A stretch of DNA of 64,000 nucleotides, taken from NCBI GenBank assembly GCA_007695045.1, contig REEP01000087.1:1-64000 (forward strand), written 5' to 3'. Position 1 is the stretch's first letter. Each line of letters begins with the position of its first letter. The DNA comes from Rhodospirillales bacterium. Lineage in GTDB: Bacteria; Pseudomonadota; Alphaproteobacteria; Rhodospirillales; Defluviicoccaceae. Shown piece by piece: positions 54,141-61,646 of this stretch. A program made the translations under genes and the position numbers. The notes beneath the pieces were generated by a model. That model saw only the letters and a list, made by a program, of their open reading frames with translations, was not told the origin of the DNA and ran no database searches.

Positions 54141-54166
54141 TACCCTGCCGGCGGTCCCTCGGATCA
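54141..54166 (-). promoter_or_regulatory. Candidate RpoE-type promoter of the glutathione peroxidase gene
   Basis: TGATCC (54161-54166 on the minus strand), 18 bases, then TA (54141-54142, in GTATCTT). This is the same geometry as the element before the sigma gene. It lies 33 bases before the chosen ATG. It touches the 3-prime end of the upstream hydrolase gene, so the promoter is intragenic at its left flank. Confidence 0.6.
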
Positions 54167-55081
54167 CCCGGCCGACGACCGCGGCTCCGAGATCACGTCG
54201 CCAGAACAGGCGTTGGCTGTCCGTTCGATGAACTGGACGGTGTCCGTGTAGACCGCGTCGCGACCCCGAAAGGGTGCGGCCAGCGACAGCACGATGCCGA
54301 TATGGCCGAGATCGGGATAACTGATGTAGTCAGCCTCGCCATCGGCCTCGCGGCGGCGCTCAGCGAGAGTCAGGCTGTTGACCGGCCTGACCGTGCCGTC
54401 ATCGGCGCCGTGCAGCAACAGCATGGGCGGGGCCGGGGTATCTGCGAACGTCACCGGCATGGTCTCGCGGCTGTCCGGTGCGGTTGCGAAAATGGGCCGC
54501 GTGCTGCGATAGCGGTCGGGATCAAAAGCGTACGGCCCGGCCAGTCCGACGAAGCCACACAGCGATTCCCGGTCTGCGCCGGCCCTCTCCAGGTAGCGGG
54601 GATCGAGCAGAAGCAGCGCGCCCAGATGCGCCCCGGCGGAGTGGCCCGCCACAATCAGTCGGCTGCGATCACCGCCGAACCCGGTGATCCGCTCCTGGAC
54701 CCAGTGCACCGCCGCGGCACCGTCGTCGACGAAGGCTGGGAACTGTACGGCAGGGTAGACTCGGTAATCCGGAATGACCACGACGTAGCCTGCCGCGGCG
54801 AACGCCTCGCCGACGAACCGATAGAGATCGCGCGTGCCGCTCTTCCAGCTCCCGCCGTAAAAAAACACGACCACGGGTCGCGGGTCCGCGGTTGCGCCCT
54901 GCGGCACGTAGACGTCCAGCCGCTGGCGGTCGTCGGTGCCATACTCCAGTCCGCGGTGCAGGTTGTATCCGTCGCTCGGGATGACCGCGTTCAGCAGGAC
55001 GGCGGGCGAGCAGCCGCCGACGCTGCCAAGCCCGGCCAGGGCCGCCGCCACGAGGGAAAGAGCGCGAACAACCCGGCTCAT
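54164..55081 (-). CDS. Alpha/beta hydrolase, lipoprotein
   Basis: The protein has 305 residues. The N-terminal signal has a lipobox (LGSVGGC, Cys about 24). The hydrolase domain shows VVVFFYGGSWKSGTRDLYRF (oxyanion loop), GHSAG with the nucleophile Ser, PPMLLLHGADDGTV (Asp) and a final His in YPDLGHIGI. It is an esterase-type enzyme anchored to a membrane facing the periplasm. The substrate is unknown. Confidence 0.88.
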   Translation of the reverse strand: MSRVVRALSLVAAALAGLGSVGGCSPAVLLNAVIPSDGYNLHRGLEYGTDDRQRLDVYVPQGATADPRPVVVFFYGGSWKSGTRDLYRFVGEAFAAAGYVVVIPDYRVYPAVQFPAFVDDGAAAVHWVQERITGFGGDRSRLIVAGHSAGAHLGALLLLDPRYLERAGADRESLCGFVGLAGPYAFDPDRYRSTRPIFATAPDSRETMPVTFADTPAPPMLLLHGADDGTVRPVNSLTLAERRREADGEADYISYPDLGHIGIVLSLAAPFRGRDAVYTDTVQFIERTANACSGDVISEPRSSAG

Positions 55082-55286
55082 CAGACGGGCGTGGGCCCCT
55101 CAACAGCGATGAACGGCGATGCGTACGCGCCGACACGGCGACGGCCACATCGCGCCGGGCCGCGTTGGCGCCGCCCCTTGAACCGGGACTGAACGCAGAT
55201 GGATCCGCCCCGCCCTGGCGGGGCCCGCAGGCCGCGCGTGCAGGACGGGGCGGGGTGGTGCTGCAACGGCACTTCTCATCCGCTGG

Positions 55287-55475
55287 CTAGAAACTCCACC
55301 GATCGCCAGGGGAGATGAGCGGCCGATCGACCTCATCGGGCCAGTCGCCGAAGCGGTGCGGCATCGGGAACGCCGGTTTCTTCCCGACCCCGCGCCGCAT
55401 GAACGAATCCGGGACTACGGGGTAAAAAATCGGGTCGACAGCGTCAGTTTCCATGTTATAGATGACCATTGCCAA
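55287..55475 (-). CDS. Possible small protein, 62 residues, unknown
   Basis: AAAGGAG lies 8 bases before a TTG at 55473-55475 (an ATG follows two codons later). The product starts MAMVIYNMETDAVDPIFYP and ends in DRPLISPGDRWSF. It is rich in Pro, Asp and aromatic residues, has no membrane segment or cysteine, and uses mostly G/C third bases as the neighbours do. I do not recognise it. A perfect hairpin lies about 45 bases upstream. It could be a real small gene or a chance frame. Confidence 0.45.
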   Translation of the reverse strand: MAMVIYNMETDAVDPIFYPVVPDSFMRRGVGKKPAFPMPHRFGDWPDEVDRPLISPGDRWSF

Positions 55476-55519
55476 TTTCGACTCTCCTTTCGTCAATCAA
55501 CCGTCGAGCATTGGTAGGA

Positions 55520-55546
55520 AGCCGGGGTGTGTGGGGCACCCCGGCT
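55520..55546 (+). terminator. Perfect GC hairpin, terminator-like on the plus strand
   Basis: AGCCGGGGTG (55520-55529) pairs with CACCCCGGCT (55537-55546) around TGTGGGG and is followed by TTCGGTT. No plus-strand gene runs into it. It may end a short RNA, or act as structure in the leader of the small minus-strand gene. Confidence 0.45.
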
Positions 55547-56038
55547 TTCGGTTCGCGAAGTGGACGCAAATGACCCGTGAGTCAATAGGGCTTCGCGGCA
55601 ACGCTTTGAGGCTCGGTTGCAGCGGCGTCGCTGAATGCTGCGCATTCGCCTGTGCAGCATCGCACGGTTAAGCCTGTTCTCTCTGCGGTTTGAGGGCCGG
55701 ATACGCAGGTCAGCTCATCCGGGCTTCAGTTCTGCTTTTGCGTCGCAATGACCCTTGTTTCCGGGAGCGTGTGACCAATTCAGCACAGCGGCCGAAGCCG
55801 GACGGACGCCTCGGCGGCACGGCAATTCGCATCCGAGATTCGCACCTGGTGCGAGAGTGTGCGCACCACCGGGCTCCGTGCCCGTCGCCGGCCGGTGCTT
55901 CACCCTGTGTTCGCCCGTGTCGCGCCCGTGTCGCAACAGACATGTTCGAGGGGCGCTGGTCGATGGCCTCAGCCTTGGCCGGTGTCGGAAACTGATCCAG
56001 AAGGCTCCTCAGCCCGTGGAGGTTCAGTGGCTCTCCAT

Positions 56039-56071
56039 CCGCAGTCCATCCGCAGTTCATCCGCAGTCCAT
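56039..56071. repeat. Three tandem 11-base units
   Basis: CCGCAGTCCAT, CCGCAGTTCAT and CCGCAGTCCAT follow without gaps. They lie in the gene-poor stretch before the YbfB-like permease. Confidence 0.8.
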
Positions 56072-56294
56072 TCCAGTGCGGTTCGGTTCCGGAGTCGGTG
56101 CTGATACGAACCGAGTTTGGGCTGATGAGAGACGATGGTTTTGCAATGGAGTGATTTGCCTGCAGTGACTCAAAGTGACTGGATACGATAAGGAAATGCT
56201 GATCTCCATTATCAACCAGCAGCAGGACGCCCAGGGCCCGGGCGATAGTGTGGCCGGCTGGATTCTCGAAAGCAGCGGGCACGGCTAACTGATT

Positions 56295-57449
56295 GTGCGT
56301 CAAGTTTCTACCCTCGGTATCGCCATTCTCGGGAGTGGCATTATCGCCATTACGTATGGTCTGGCCCGGTTCGTATTCGGTCTGTTCCTGCCGGCCATCC
56401 GCAATGATCTCGGGCTGGATGCCACCGGCGCCGGAATCATTGGTGCCCTGCCCTTCATCAGCTTCGTCGGCGCCATTCTGATTGGGCCGGCGGTGTGCCA
56501 CCGGCTGGGCCCGCGGCGGGCTGGCGGATTGGCGGCGGGCCTGGCGGCGGCGGGCCTGTTAGCCATCGCCAGTGCCCCCGGCGTGCTGGTGCTCGGCATC
56601 GGTGTGGCGGTGTGTGGGATCAGCACCGGGTTGTCGTCACCGATCATGGCGGCGGCCGTGCACCGGGCCGTGCGCCCTGCCCTGCGCGGGCGGGTCAATG
56701 CCATCCACAATGCGGGCACGAGCCTCGGGGTGGCCCTCGCCATGCCGGCCATGGCCTGGTGGCTGGGGGCTTGGCGCTCCGCCTACATGGCCTTTGCGCT
56801 GCTCGCCGCCGTTGGGGCAATGGCAGCTCTGGCCTACCTTCCGGGGCGCCCGGCCAAGGGGACCGCACCCGGCACCACCGAATCGCTGCCGGCGGTGAGC
56901 CGCGCGCAGTGGCGGGCCATCGCGCGGCTTAGTACGCTGTCCGGCGGCATGGGACTGGTCAGCAGCGTCTATTGGGTTTTCGCCCCCGATCTGGTCGTCC
57001 GCCAGGGCGGCCTGCCCAGCGGGCACAGCGGTTGGATGTGGCTGGCAGTCGGGCTGGCGGGCCTGATGGGCAGCACGGCCGGCGACCTGATCGACCGTCT
57101 GGGCCCAGGCCGGACCCACGCGCTGGCGCTGGCCTTGATGGCCTGTGCCCTTGGCTTGGCTGCCGCTACGCCCCATAATCTGGGTCTGGCACTGATCTCC
57201 GCCGCAGCTTTCGGGGCCTCCTACATGACCCTGACCGGATTCTATCTGGTCCAGGGCGTGCGGATCATGGCCGAGCGGCCGGCCCTCGGTCCCGTCGTGC
57301 CGCTCCTGGCCACCGCCATCGGCCAGGCGGTGGGCTCCCCGCTGTCCGGCTGGATGATCGACACCGTCGGCTACACTGCTGCCTTCACTGGTTTCGCCGC
57401 TTTTGGTCTGGCCGTGGCGATAACGTCGCGGGCCTTGGCGGAGGGATAA
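56295..57449 (+). CDS. YbfB/YjiJ family MFS transporter
   Basis: The protein has 384 residues and twelve hydrophobic segments. The N-terminal IIAITYGLARFVFGLFLPAI is the hallmark of the YbfB group, followed by GLDATGAGIIGALPFISFVG; HRAVRPALRGRVNAIHNAGT is the usual middle loop. The start is GTG at 56295. The family is an uncharacterised set of permeases. No partner gene is adjacent. Confidence 0.9.
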   Translation: MRQVSTLGIAILGSGIIAITYGLARFVFGLFLPAIRNDLGLDATGAGIIGALPFISFVGAILIGPAVCHRLGPRRAGGLAAGLAAAGLLAIASAPGVLVLGIGVAVCGISTGLSSPIMAAAVHRAVRPALRGRVNAIHNAGTSLGVALAMPAMAWWLGAWRSAYMAFALLAAVGAMAALAYLPGRPAKGTAPGTTESLPAVSRAQWRAIARLSTLSGGMGLVSSVYWVFAPDLVVRQGGLPSGHSGWMWLAVGLAGLMGSTAGDLIDRLGPGRTHALALALMACALGLAAATPHNLGLALISAAAFGASYMTLTGFYLVQGVRIMAERPALGPVVPLLATAIGQAVGSPLSGWMIDTVGYTAAFTGFAAFGLAVAITSRALAEG

Positions 57450-57471
57450 CCTGGGCCGATTAGTCCGCATT

Positions 57472-57501
57472 TTAGTAAAAAAAGGTTTAGTAAAAGAAGG
57501 T
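57472..57501. repeat. Two tandem copies of a 15-base A-rich unit
   Basis: TTTAGTAAAAAAAGG is followed directly by TTTAGTAAAAGAAGG (one difference). It lies just after the end of the MFS gene. Confidence 0.75.
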
Positions 57502-58037
57502 CGTCACAGCCGGAGTCGCCGAGGGGCGATGTTGCCTTGGGGCTTTCCGTCGCCATCCGCCGCGCAGTGCCGCGGAGAGGGACCGCTCGTATCCGTGGCA
57601 AGACAAGGAGATGCCTCATACCATCCATAACCATCGGGTGATGGCAACGCGCGACGTGGCGCACGCGCGGCGCGCTTTTCGTCACTTCGCTCATAGACGC
57701 CTCACAACCCGCCGCCTCACCTGATCCTGCGTCTCCTGCCGGACACTGTGTCTCATCAAAGGGCTGTCGAGGCAGGCTGCCGTGAGGCGGGCTTTTACAA
57801 ATACCCGGCCGATAGGCGTAAACTGATTGGATTTTCACCGGTCCAGCCCCTATTTGAGGCATGACCGAAAACCCCACGTGGGTTAACACTGAGGCCATGA
57901 CGTGCTGTCGGCGCCATAACGGGTCGAAAAACCATGCGCCCATCGGCACGTCGGAAGCAACAATCGACGCCGTCGGCGTGTTGGTTGATCGGTGCGATGG
58001 GGAGACATAGGTGGTCGAGACGAGCGGCAAGCGTACG

Positions 58038-58066
58038 TTGACTTTGGATGTACGTTCCCGTAATCC
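58038..58066 (+). promoter_or_regulatory. Candidate promoter with GTACGTT direct repeats
   Basis: TTGACT (58038-58043), a 17-base spacer and TAATCC (58061-58066) form a sigma-70-like promoter about 31 bases before the LuxR-type start. GTACGTT occurs at 58033-58039 and again at 58050-58056, overlapping the -35 box and lying in the spacer, 17 bases apart, which suits a repressor or activator site. Confidence 0.5.
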
Positions 58067-58096
58067 ACACGTAGTAGTTTAGCAGGAGAGTGCCCG

Positions 58097-59497
58097 TTGG
58101 CTGAAGGACGCGCTGCTGACCGCCGAGGCCAACTTGATCGCCGCGACATGGCCGACCGGCGCACGAACCAGGACCGGCGTTCGGGTGCGGAACGAAGGTC
58201 CGGATGGATCGATCCCAATCAGTGGCCCCCGGCCGTGGGCGTGGTCGAACGACGCAGCGGCATCGACCGCAGGTCCGGCGAGGACAAGCGGTTGGGGATC
58301 GATCGGCGCGCGGGGATCGACCGTCGGGTCGGCGTCGGCTGGATCCGGGCCGACTTCGGCGAACGGCTCTCGCCCGAACAGGCACTCAACCTGGTCGCCG
58401 ACTTCTACAGCGCCAGCATGGATCAACGCTTCTGGCCGGCGGCGCTGGCCAAGCTGAAGGAGACGCTGGGCGCCGATCTGTGCGCGCTGGCGTGCCATGA
58501 CTTCAATCGCGGCCGCGGTCGGCTGGAGCAGAGCGTGGGCGTCGACATCAACCTGATGAACAGCTACGGCGATCTCTATGCTGAAGGCAACCCGTGGTTG
58601 AGGCGGGATGACCTGTTCCGCGAACCGGGAACGGTGCTGATCGGCAGCGAGATGGTCAATGAGAAGGATGCCTGGGGGAGCGAATTCTTTCAGCGCTGGA
58701 TGGTACCGCAAAACCTGGAGCACCAATTGTTCGGCGTGCTCGAACGGAATTCCATGGAAACCCAATACCTGTTCGTGGCCCGCTCGGCGCAGGCGCGTCC
58801 GTTCGGCGATGCCGAAAAGGCGTTGCTCCGGCGCCTGCTGCCGTATCTGCAGCGCGGGCTGCGCGCGGGCCAGGTCCTCAGGCACAGCCAGAACGTTCGA
58901 CAGATTGCGCTGGACGCCCTCGACGTCATGCCGATGGGCGTGATCCTGGTGAGCTATGGCGGCGCCGTGCTCGCCACCAACCGGGTCGCCCGGGCGGTCA
59001 TGGCGGAACGGCAGGTCTTCAACGTCGGGCGGTCCGGGCTCGAAATCTCCCGCGATGGCAAGCTTTCCCGCCTGCGCGACCTCATCGCTGAAGCCCTGAA
59101 GGCGCACGGGCACAACCAGACTCCGGGCCCGTTCGGCTTCTCGGTGAACCGGCCCAGCGGCCAGCGACCCTTGTCCGTGCTGGTGACGCCGGTGCGTGTG
59201 CTGGAACGCCACAGCTGGGAGGACCCCGCGGCGGTGGTGTTCATCGGTGATCCCGATCATACCGGCGACATCGACGAGCAGCGCCTGCGGGACTTATACG
59301 GCCTCACCGCCGCAGAGGCCCGGGTGGCGGCGCTGCTGGCCTCCGGGTACCGGCTGGACGAGATTGCGGAAATGCTGGACGTCGCCTACGAGACCACGCG
59401 CAAGCACCTCAAGCGGGTGCTCTCCAAGGCGCAGACCGACCGTCAGGCCGAACTGGTGCGGATGATCGTGACCGGACCGGGCGGCCTCGCCGGTTGA
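58097..59497 (+). CDS. LuxR-type transcriptional regulator with N-terminal DRR hexad repeats
   Basis: The protein has 466 residues from TTG at 58097, preceded by AGGAG at the right distance. Residues 8-34 and 51-77 carry ten [D/E]-R/K-R units at exact 6-residue spacing, split by a Pro/Trp-containing linker. A sensory-type region follows (about 85-390), then the C-terminal LuxR helix-turn-helix: LTAAEARVAALLASGYRLDE ... YETTRKHLKRVLSK. It is likely a DNA-binding regulator; the signal is unknown. A later ATG (residue 18) would remove two repeats. Confidence 0.85.
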   Translation: MAEGRAADRRGQLDRRDMADRRTNQDRRSGAERRSGWIDPNQWPPAVGVVERRSGIDRRSGEDKRLGIDRRAGIDRRVGVGWIRADFGERLSPEQALNLVADFYSASMDQRFWPAALAKLKETLGADLCALACHDFNRGRGRLEQSVGVDINLMNSYGDLYAEGNPWLRRDDLFREPGTVLIGSEMVNEKDAWGSEFFQRWMVPQNLEHQLFGVLERNSMETQYLFVARSAQARPFGDAEKALLRRLLPYLQRGLRAGQVLRHSQNVRQIALDALDVMPMGVILVSYGGAVLATNRVARAVMAERQVFNVGRSGLEISRDGKLSRLRDLIAEALKAHGHNQTPGPFGFSVNRPSGQRPLSVLVTPVRVLERHSWEDPAAVVFIGDPDHTGDIDEQRLRDLYGLTAAEARVAALLASGYRLDEIAEMLDVAYETTRKHLKRVLSKAQTDRQAELVRMIVTGPGGLAG

Positions 59498-59591
59498 ACC
59501 CGCGCGGCCGGCGGTGGCCACTGCCCCCTACCGGCTGTTCCGTCGCGTCGTCGGCTGATGTAAACTCCTCGCGCTCCGGGGGATACCCGGC

Positions 59592-59918
59592 ATGAGCGTG
59601 GGAGAGGTGATTGTGAGCGAAGTCCGGACGATCATCGCGTTCGACGAAGGAGTGTTGCCGCCGGCCGGCACCTATGCGTTCGAACTCGATCTGTCAGGTC
59701 AGAACGGGTGCGACATCATTGAGCAGATTGCCTGGCTGGTGGGATCGCTGCGCGCCCCGTATGAAATTCGCGCCGACGACCAGACCATCACACCGGACGA
59801 GATCGGTCGTCACCACACCCGTTTGACGGTATGGACCAACGATCGCAGCAACGCCGATTTCCTGCTTCTGGTGCACGAACTCGGCGTCGATGTGGTGCGC
59901 TCCTACCCGGAACACTGA
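59592..59918 (+). CDS. Hypothetical protein, 108 residues
   Basis: The composition fits a soluble alpha/beta protein: SEVRTIIAFDEGVLPPAGTY, QNGCDIIEQIAWLVGSLRAP and the acidic EIRADDQTITPDEIG. I do not recognise a family. Codon use matches neighbouring genes. The ATG at 59592 is taken; a GTG at 59613 follows GGGAGAGG and could be the true start (101 residues). It lies between the LuxR-type gene and the convergent serA. Confidence 0.65.
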   Translation: MSVGEVIVSEVRTIIAFDEGVLPPAGTYAFELDLSGQNGCDIIEQIAWLVGSLRAPYEIRADDQTITPDEIGRHHTRLTVWTNDRSNADFLLLVHELGVDVVRSYPEH

Positions 59919-59948
59919 AGCGCGGACGAAGGCAGACCGAAGCGGGGC

Positions 59949-59973
59949 GCTCCGCCGTCACATGCGGCGGAGC
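59949..59973. terminator. Hairpin between the convergent hypothetical gene and serA
   Basis: GCTCCGCCG (59949-59957) pairs with CGGCGGAGC (59965-59973) around a 7-base loop. It sits between two convergent stop codons, so it could serve both strands, although neither side has a T-run. Confidence 0.45.
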
Positions 59974-59994
59974 ATGCCCGGTCCAGTCACGCGC

Positions 59995-61572
59995 TCAGAA
60001 CTTGAGTGCGCGCGCCCGCATCACATGCGGCAGGGCCCGCACACGATCCAGCACGCCTTCCGATGGCAGTTCATCCACGGCCACCAGGGCGATGGCATCC
60101 CCACCCGGCCGGTTGCGGCCTAGGTTGAAAGTGGCGATGTTGATGCCGGCGTCGCCCAGCGTCGTGCCCAAGGCGCCGATGAAGCCCGGCTTGTCCTGGT
60201 TGGTGACGAACAGCATGTGCGGATGCAGCGCCGCGTCCATCGGTATGCCCTTGATCTCGACGATGCGGGGCTGATCGCCGTTGAACAGGGTGCCGGAGAC
60301 CGAGCGGGTCTGCTTCTCGGTGGTCACCACCAGCCGCAGCAGGGTGCTGTAGCCGCTGCCGCGACCATGCTTGACCTCGCTCACGGCGATGTTGCGGGCC
60401 TTGGCCACCGACGGCGCGTTGACCATGTTGACGGTCTCCGTCAGCGGCCGCAGCAACCCTTCCAGTACCAGGGCGGTGAGCGGACGGGTATTCACTTCGG
60501 CCACGTCGCCCTCGTACTCGATGGTGGCGGCGCTGATCGCGGTCTCGGTCACCTGGCCGGCGAAGCTGCCGATCTGGTGCGCCAAGGTCATGTAGGGCTT
60601 GAGCCGCGGCATGTCCTCGGCGCTGACCGACGGCATGTTGAGGGCATTGACGACGCTGCCGTGGATCAGGAAGTCCGCCATCTGTTCCGCAACCTGCAGC
60701 GCCACCTTTTCCTGCGCTTCGGTGGTGGACGCGCCGAGATGCGGGGTGACGACCACCTGGTCCATGCCGAATAGAAGGTTCTCCCGCGCCGGTTCCTCGG
60801 CGAACACGTCGAGGGCGGCACCGGCGACGACACCGCTCTCCAGCCCAGCCTTGAGGTCCGCGTCCACCACCAGAGCACCGCGGGCGCAGTTGATGATGCG
60901 CACCCCCGGCTTCATTTTGGCGATGGTGCCGGCGTTGATGATGCCACGGGTGGCGTCGGTCGCCGGCGCATGCAGGCTGATGAAATCGGACCGCGCCAGC
61001 AGCGTGTCCAGGTCCACTTTCTCCACACCCAGATCGGCGGCGCGCTCCGGCGACAGATACGGGTCCTGCGCCAGCACCCGCATCTTCAGGCCCAGGGCGC
61101 GGTCGGCGACGATGCCGCCGATATTGCCGCAACCGATAATGCCAAGCGTCTTGCCGGACAACTCGACGCCGACGAAGCGGGACTTCTCCCACTTCCCGGC
61201 GTGGGTCGAGGCATTGGCCTGCGGGATCTGACGGGCCAGGGCCAGCATCAGGGCGATGGCGTGCTCGGCGGTGGTGATGGAATTGCCGAACGGCGTGTTC
61301 ATGACCACCACGCCGTGCGCCGTTGCGGCGGCGACGTCGACATTGTCGACGCCGATACCGGCCCGGCCGATCACCTTGAGGCGGCTGGCGGCCTTGATGA
61401 TATCGGCGGTGACCTTGGTGGCCGACCGCACGGCGAGGCCATCGTACTCGGCGATGCAGGCCTTCAGTTCGTCCGGGGCGAGGCCGGTCTTCACGTCGGC
61501 ATCGACACCGCGTTCCTGCAGAATAGCGGCGGCGCGCGGACTCATCTTGTCCGCGATCAGGACCTTGGGCAT
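59995..61572 (-). CDS. serA: D-3-phosphoglycerate dehydrogenase
   Basis: The protein has 525 residues, the long form. It oxidises 3-phosphoglycerate to 3-phosphohydroxypyruvate, the first step of serine synthesis. Signatures are KVIGRAGIGVDNVDVAAATA, the NAD-binding GKTLGIIGCGNIGGIVADRA, NCARGALVV and TPHLGASTTEAQEKVA with the catalytic His. The ASB and ACT domains at the C-terminus (HMLFVTNQDKPGFIGALGTT) usually mediate feedback control. The ATG at 61570-61572 starts MPKVLIADKM. It is co-directional with serC, 68 bases downstream. Confidence 0.97.
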   Translation of the reverse strand: MPKVLIADKMSPRAAAILQERGVDADVKTGLAPDELKACIAEYDGLAVRSATKVTADIIKAASRLKVIGRAGIGVDNVDVAAATAHGVVVMNTPFGNSITTAEHAIALMLALARQIPQANASTHAGKWEKSRFVGVELSGKTLGIIGCGNIGGIVADRALGLKMRVLAQDPYLSPERAADLGVEKVDLDTLLARSDFISLHAPATDATRGIINAGTIAKMKPGVRIINCARGALVVDADLKAGLESGVVAGAALDVFAEEPARENLLFGMDQVVVTPHLGASTTEAQEKVALQVAEQMADFLIHGSVVNALNMPSVSAEDMPRLKPYMTLAHQIGSFAGQVTETAISAATIEYEGDVAEVNTRPLTALVLEGLLRPLTETVNMVNAPSVAKARNIAVSEVKHGRGSGYSTLLRLVVTTEKQTRSVSGTLFNGDQPRIVEIKGIPMDAALHPHMLFVTNQDKPGFIGALGTTLGDAGINIATFNLGRNRPGGDAIALVAVDELPSEGVLDRVRALPHVMRARALKF

Positions 61573-61586
61573 GGGTTTTCCCCTGT

Positions 61587-61646
61587 GGTGGCGTTTCAGG
61601 CGGTGGTATTTCAGGCGGTGGTATTTCAGGCGGTGGCGTTTCAGGC
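61587..61646. repeat. Four tandem 15-base units across the serC stop codon
   Basis: The units are GGTGGCGTTTCAGGC, GGTGGTATTTCAGGC (twice) and GGTGGCGTTTCAGGC. The last overlaps the end of serC. As the unit is five codons long, each copy carries a TGA in the serC frame (minus strand), so the gene is followed by three more in-frame stops. Confidence 0.92.

Larger units (their letters stand above)
55476..56294. other. Gene-poor stretch with small repeats
   Basis: These 819 bases hold no gene I can support. They contain a perfect hairpin (55520-55546) and three tandem 11-base units (56039-56071). A GTCATTGCGACGC-like string on the minus strand near 55740-55755 resembles alphaproteobacterial intergenic repeats. 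AGTGACT is repeated near 56163-56178. Confidence 0.45.
57450..58096. other. Intergenic region before the LuxR-type gene
   Basis: These 647 bases show no supported gene. They hold a 15-base tandem pair near the left edge (57472-57501) and a good sigma-70-like promoter near the right edge (58038-58066). The middle part has short GC palindromes of no clear meaning. Confidence 0.5.

Noticed and set aside
55710-56501. Minus-strand frame in the gene-poor stretch before the YbfB-like permease
   Set aside because: It overlaps the permease start antisense, has no domain and no ribosome site.
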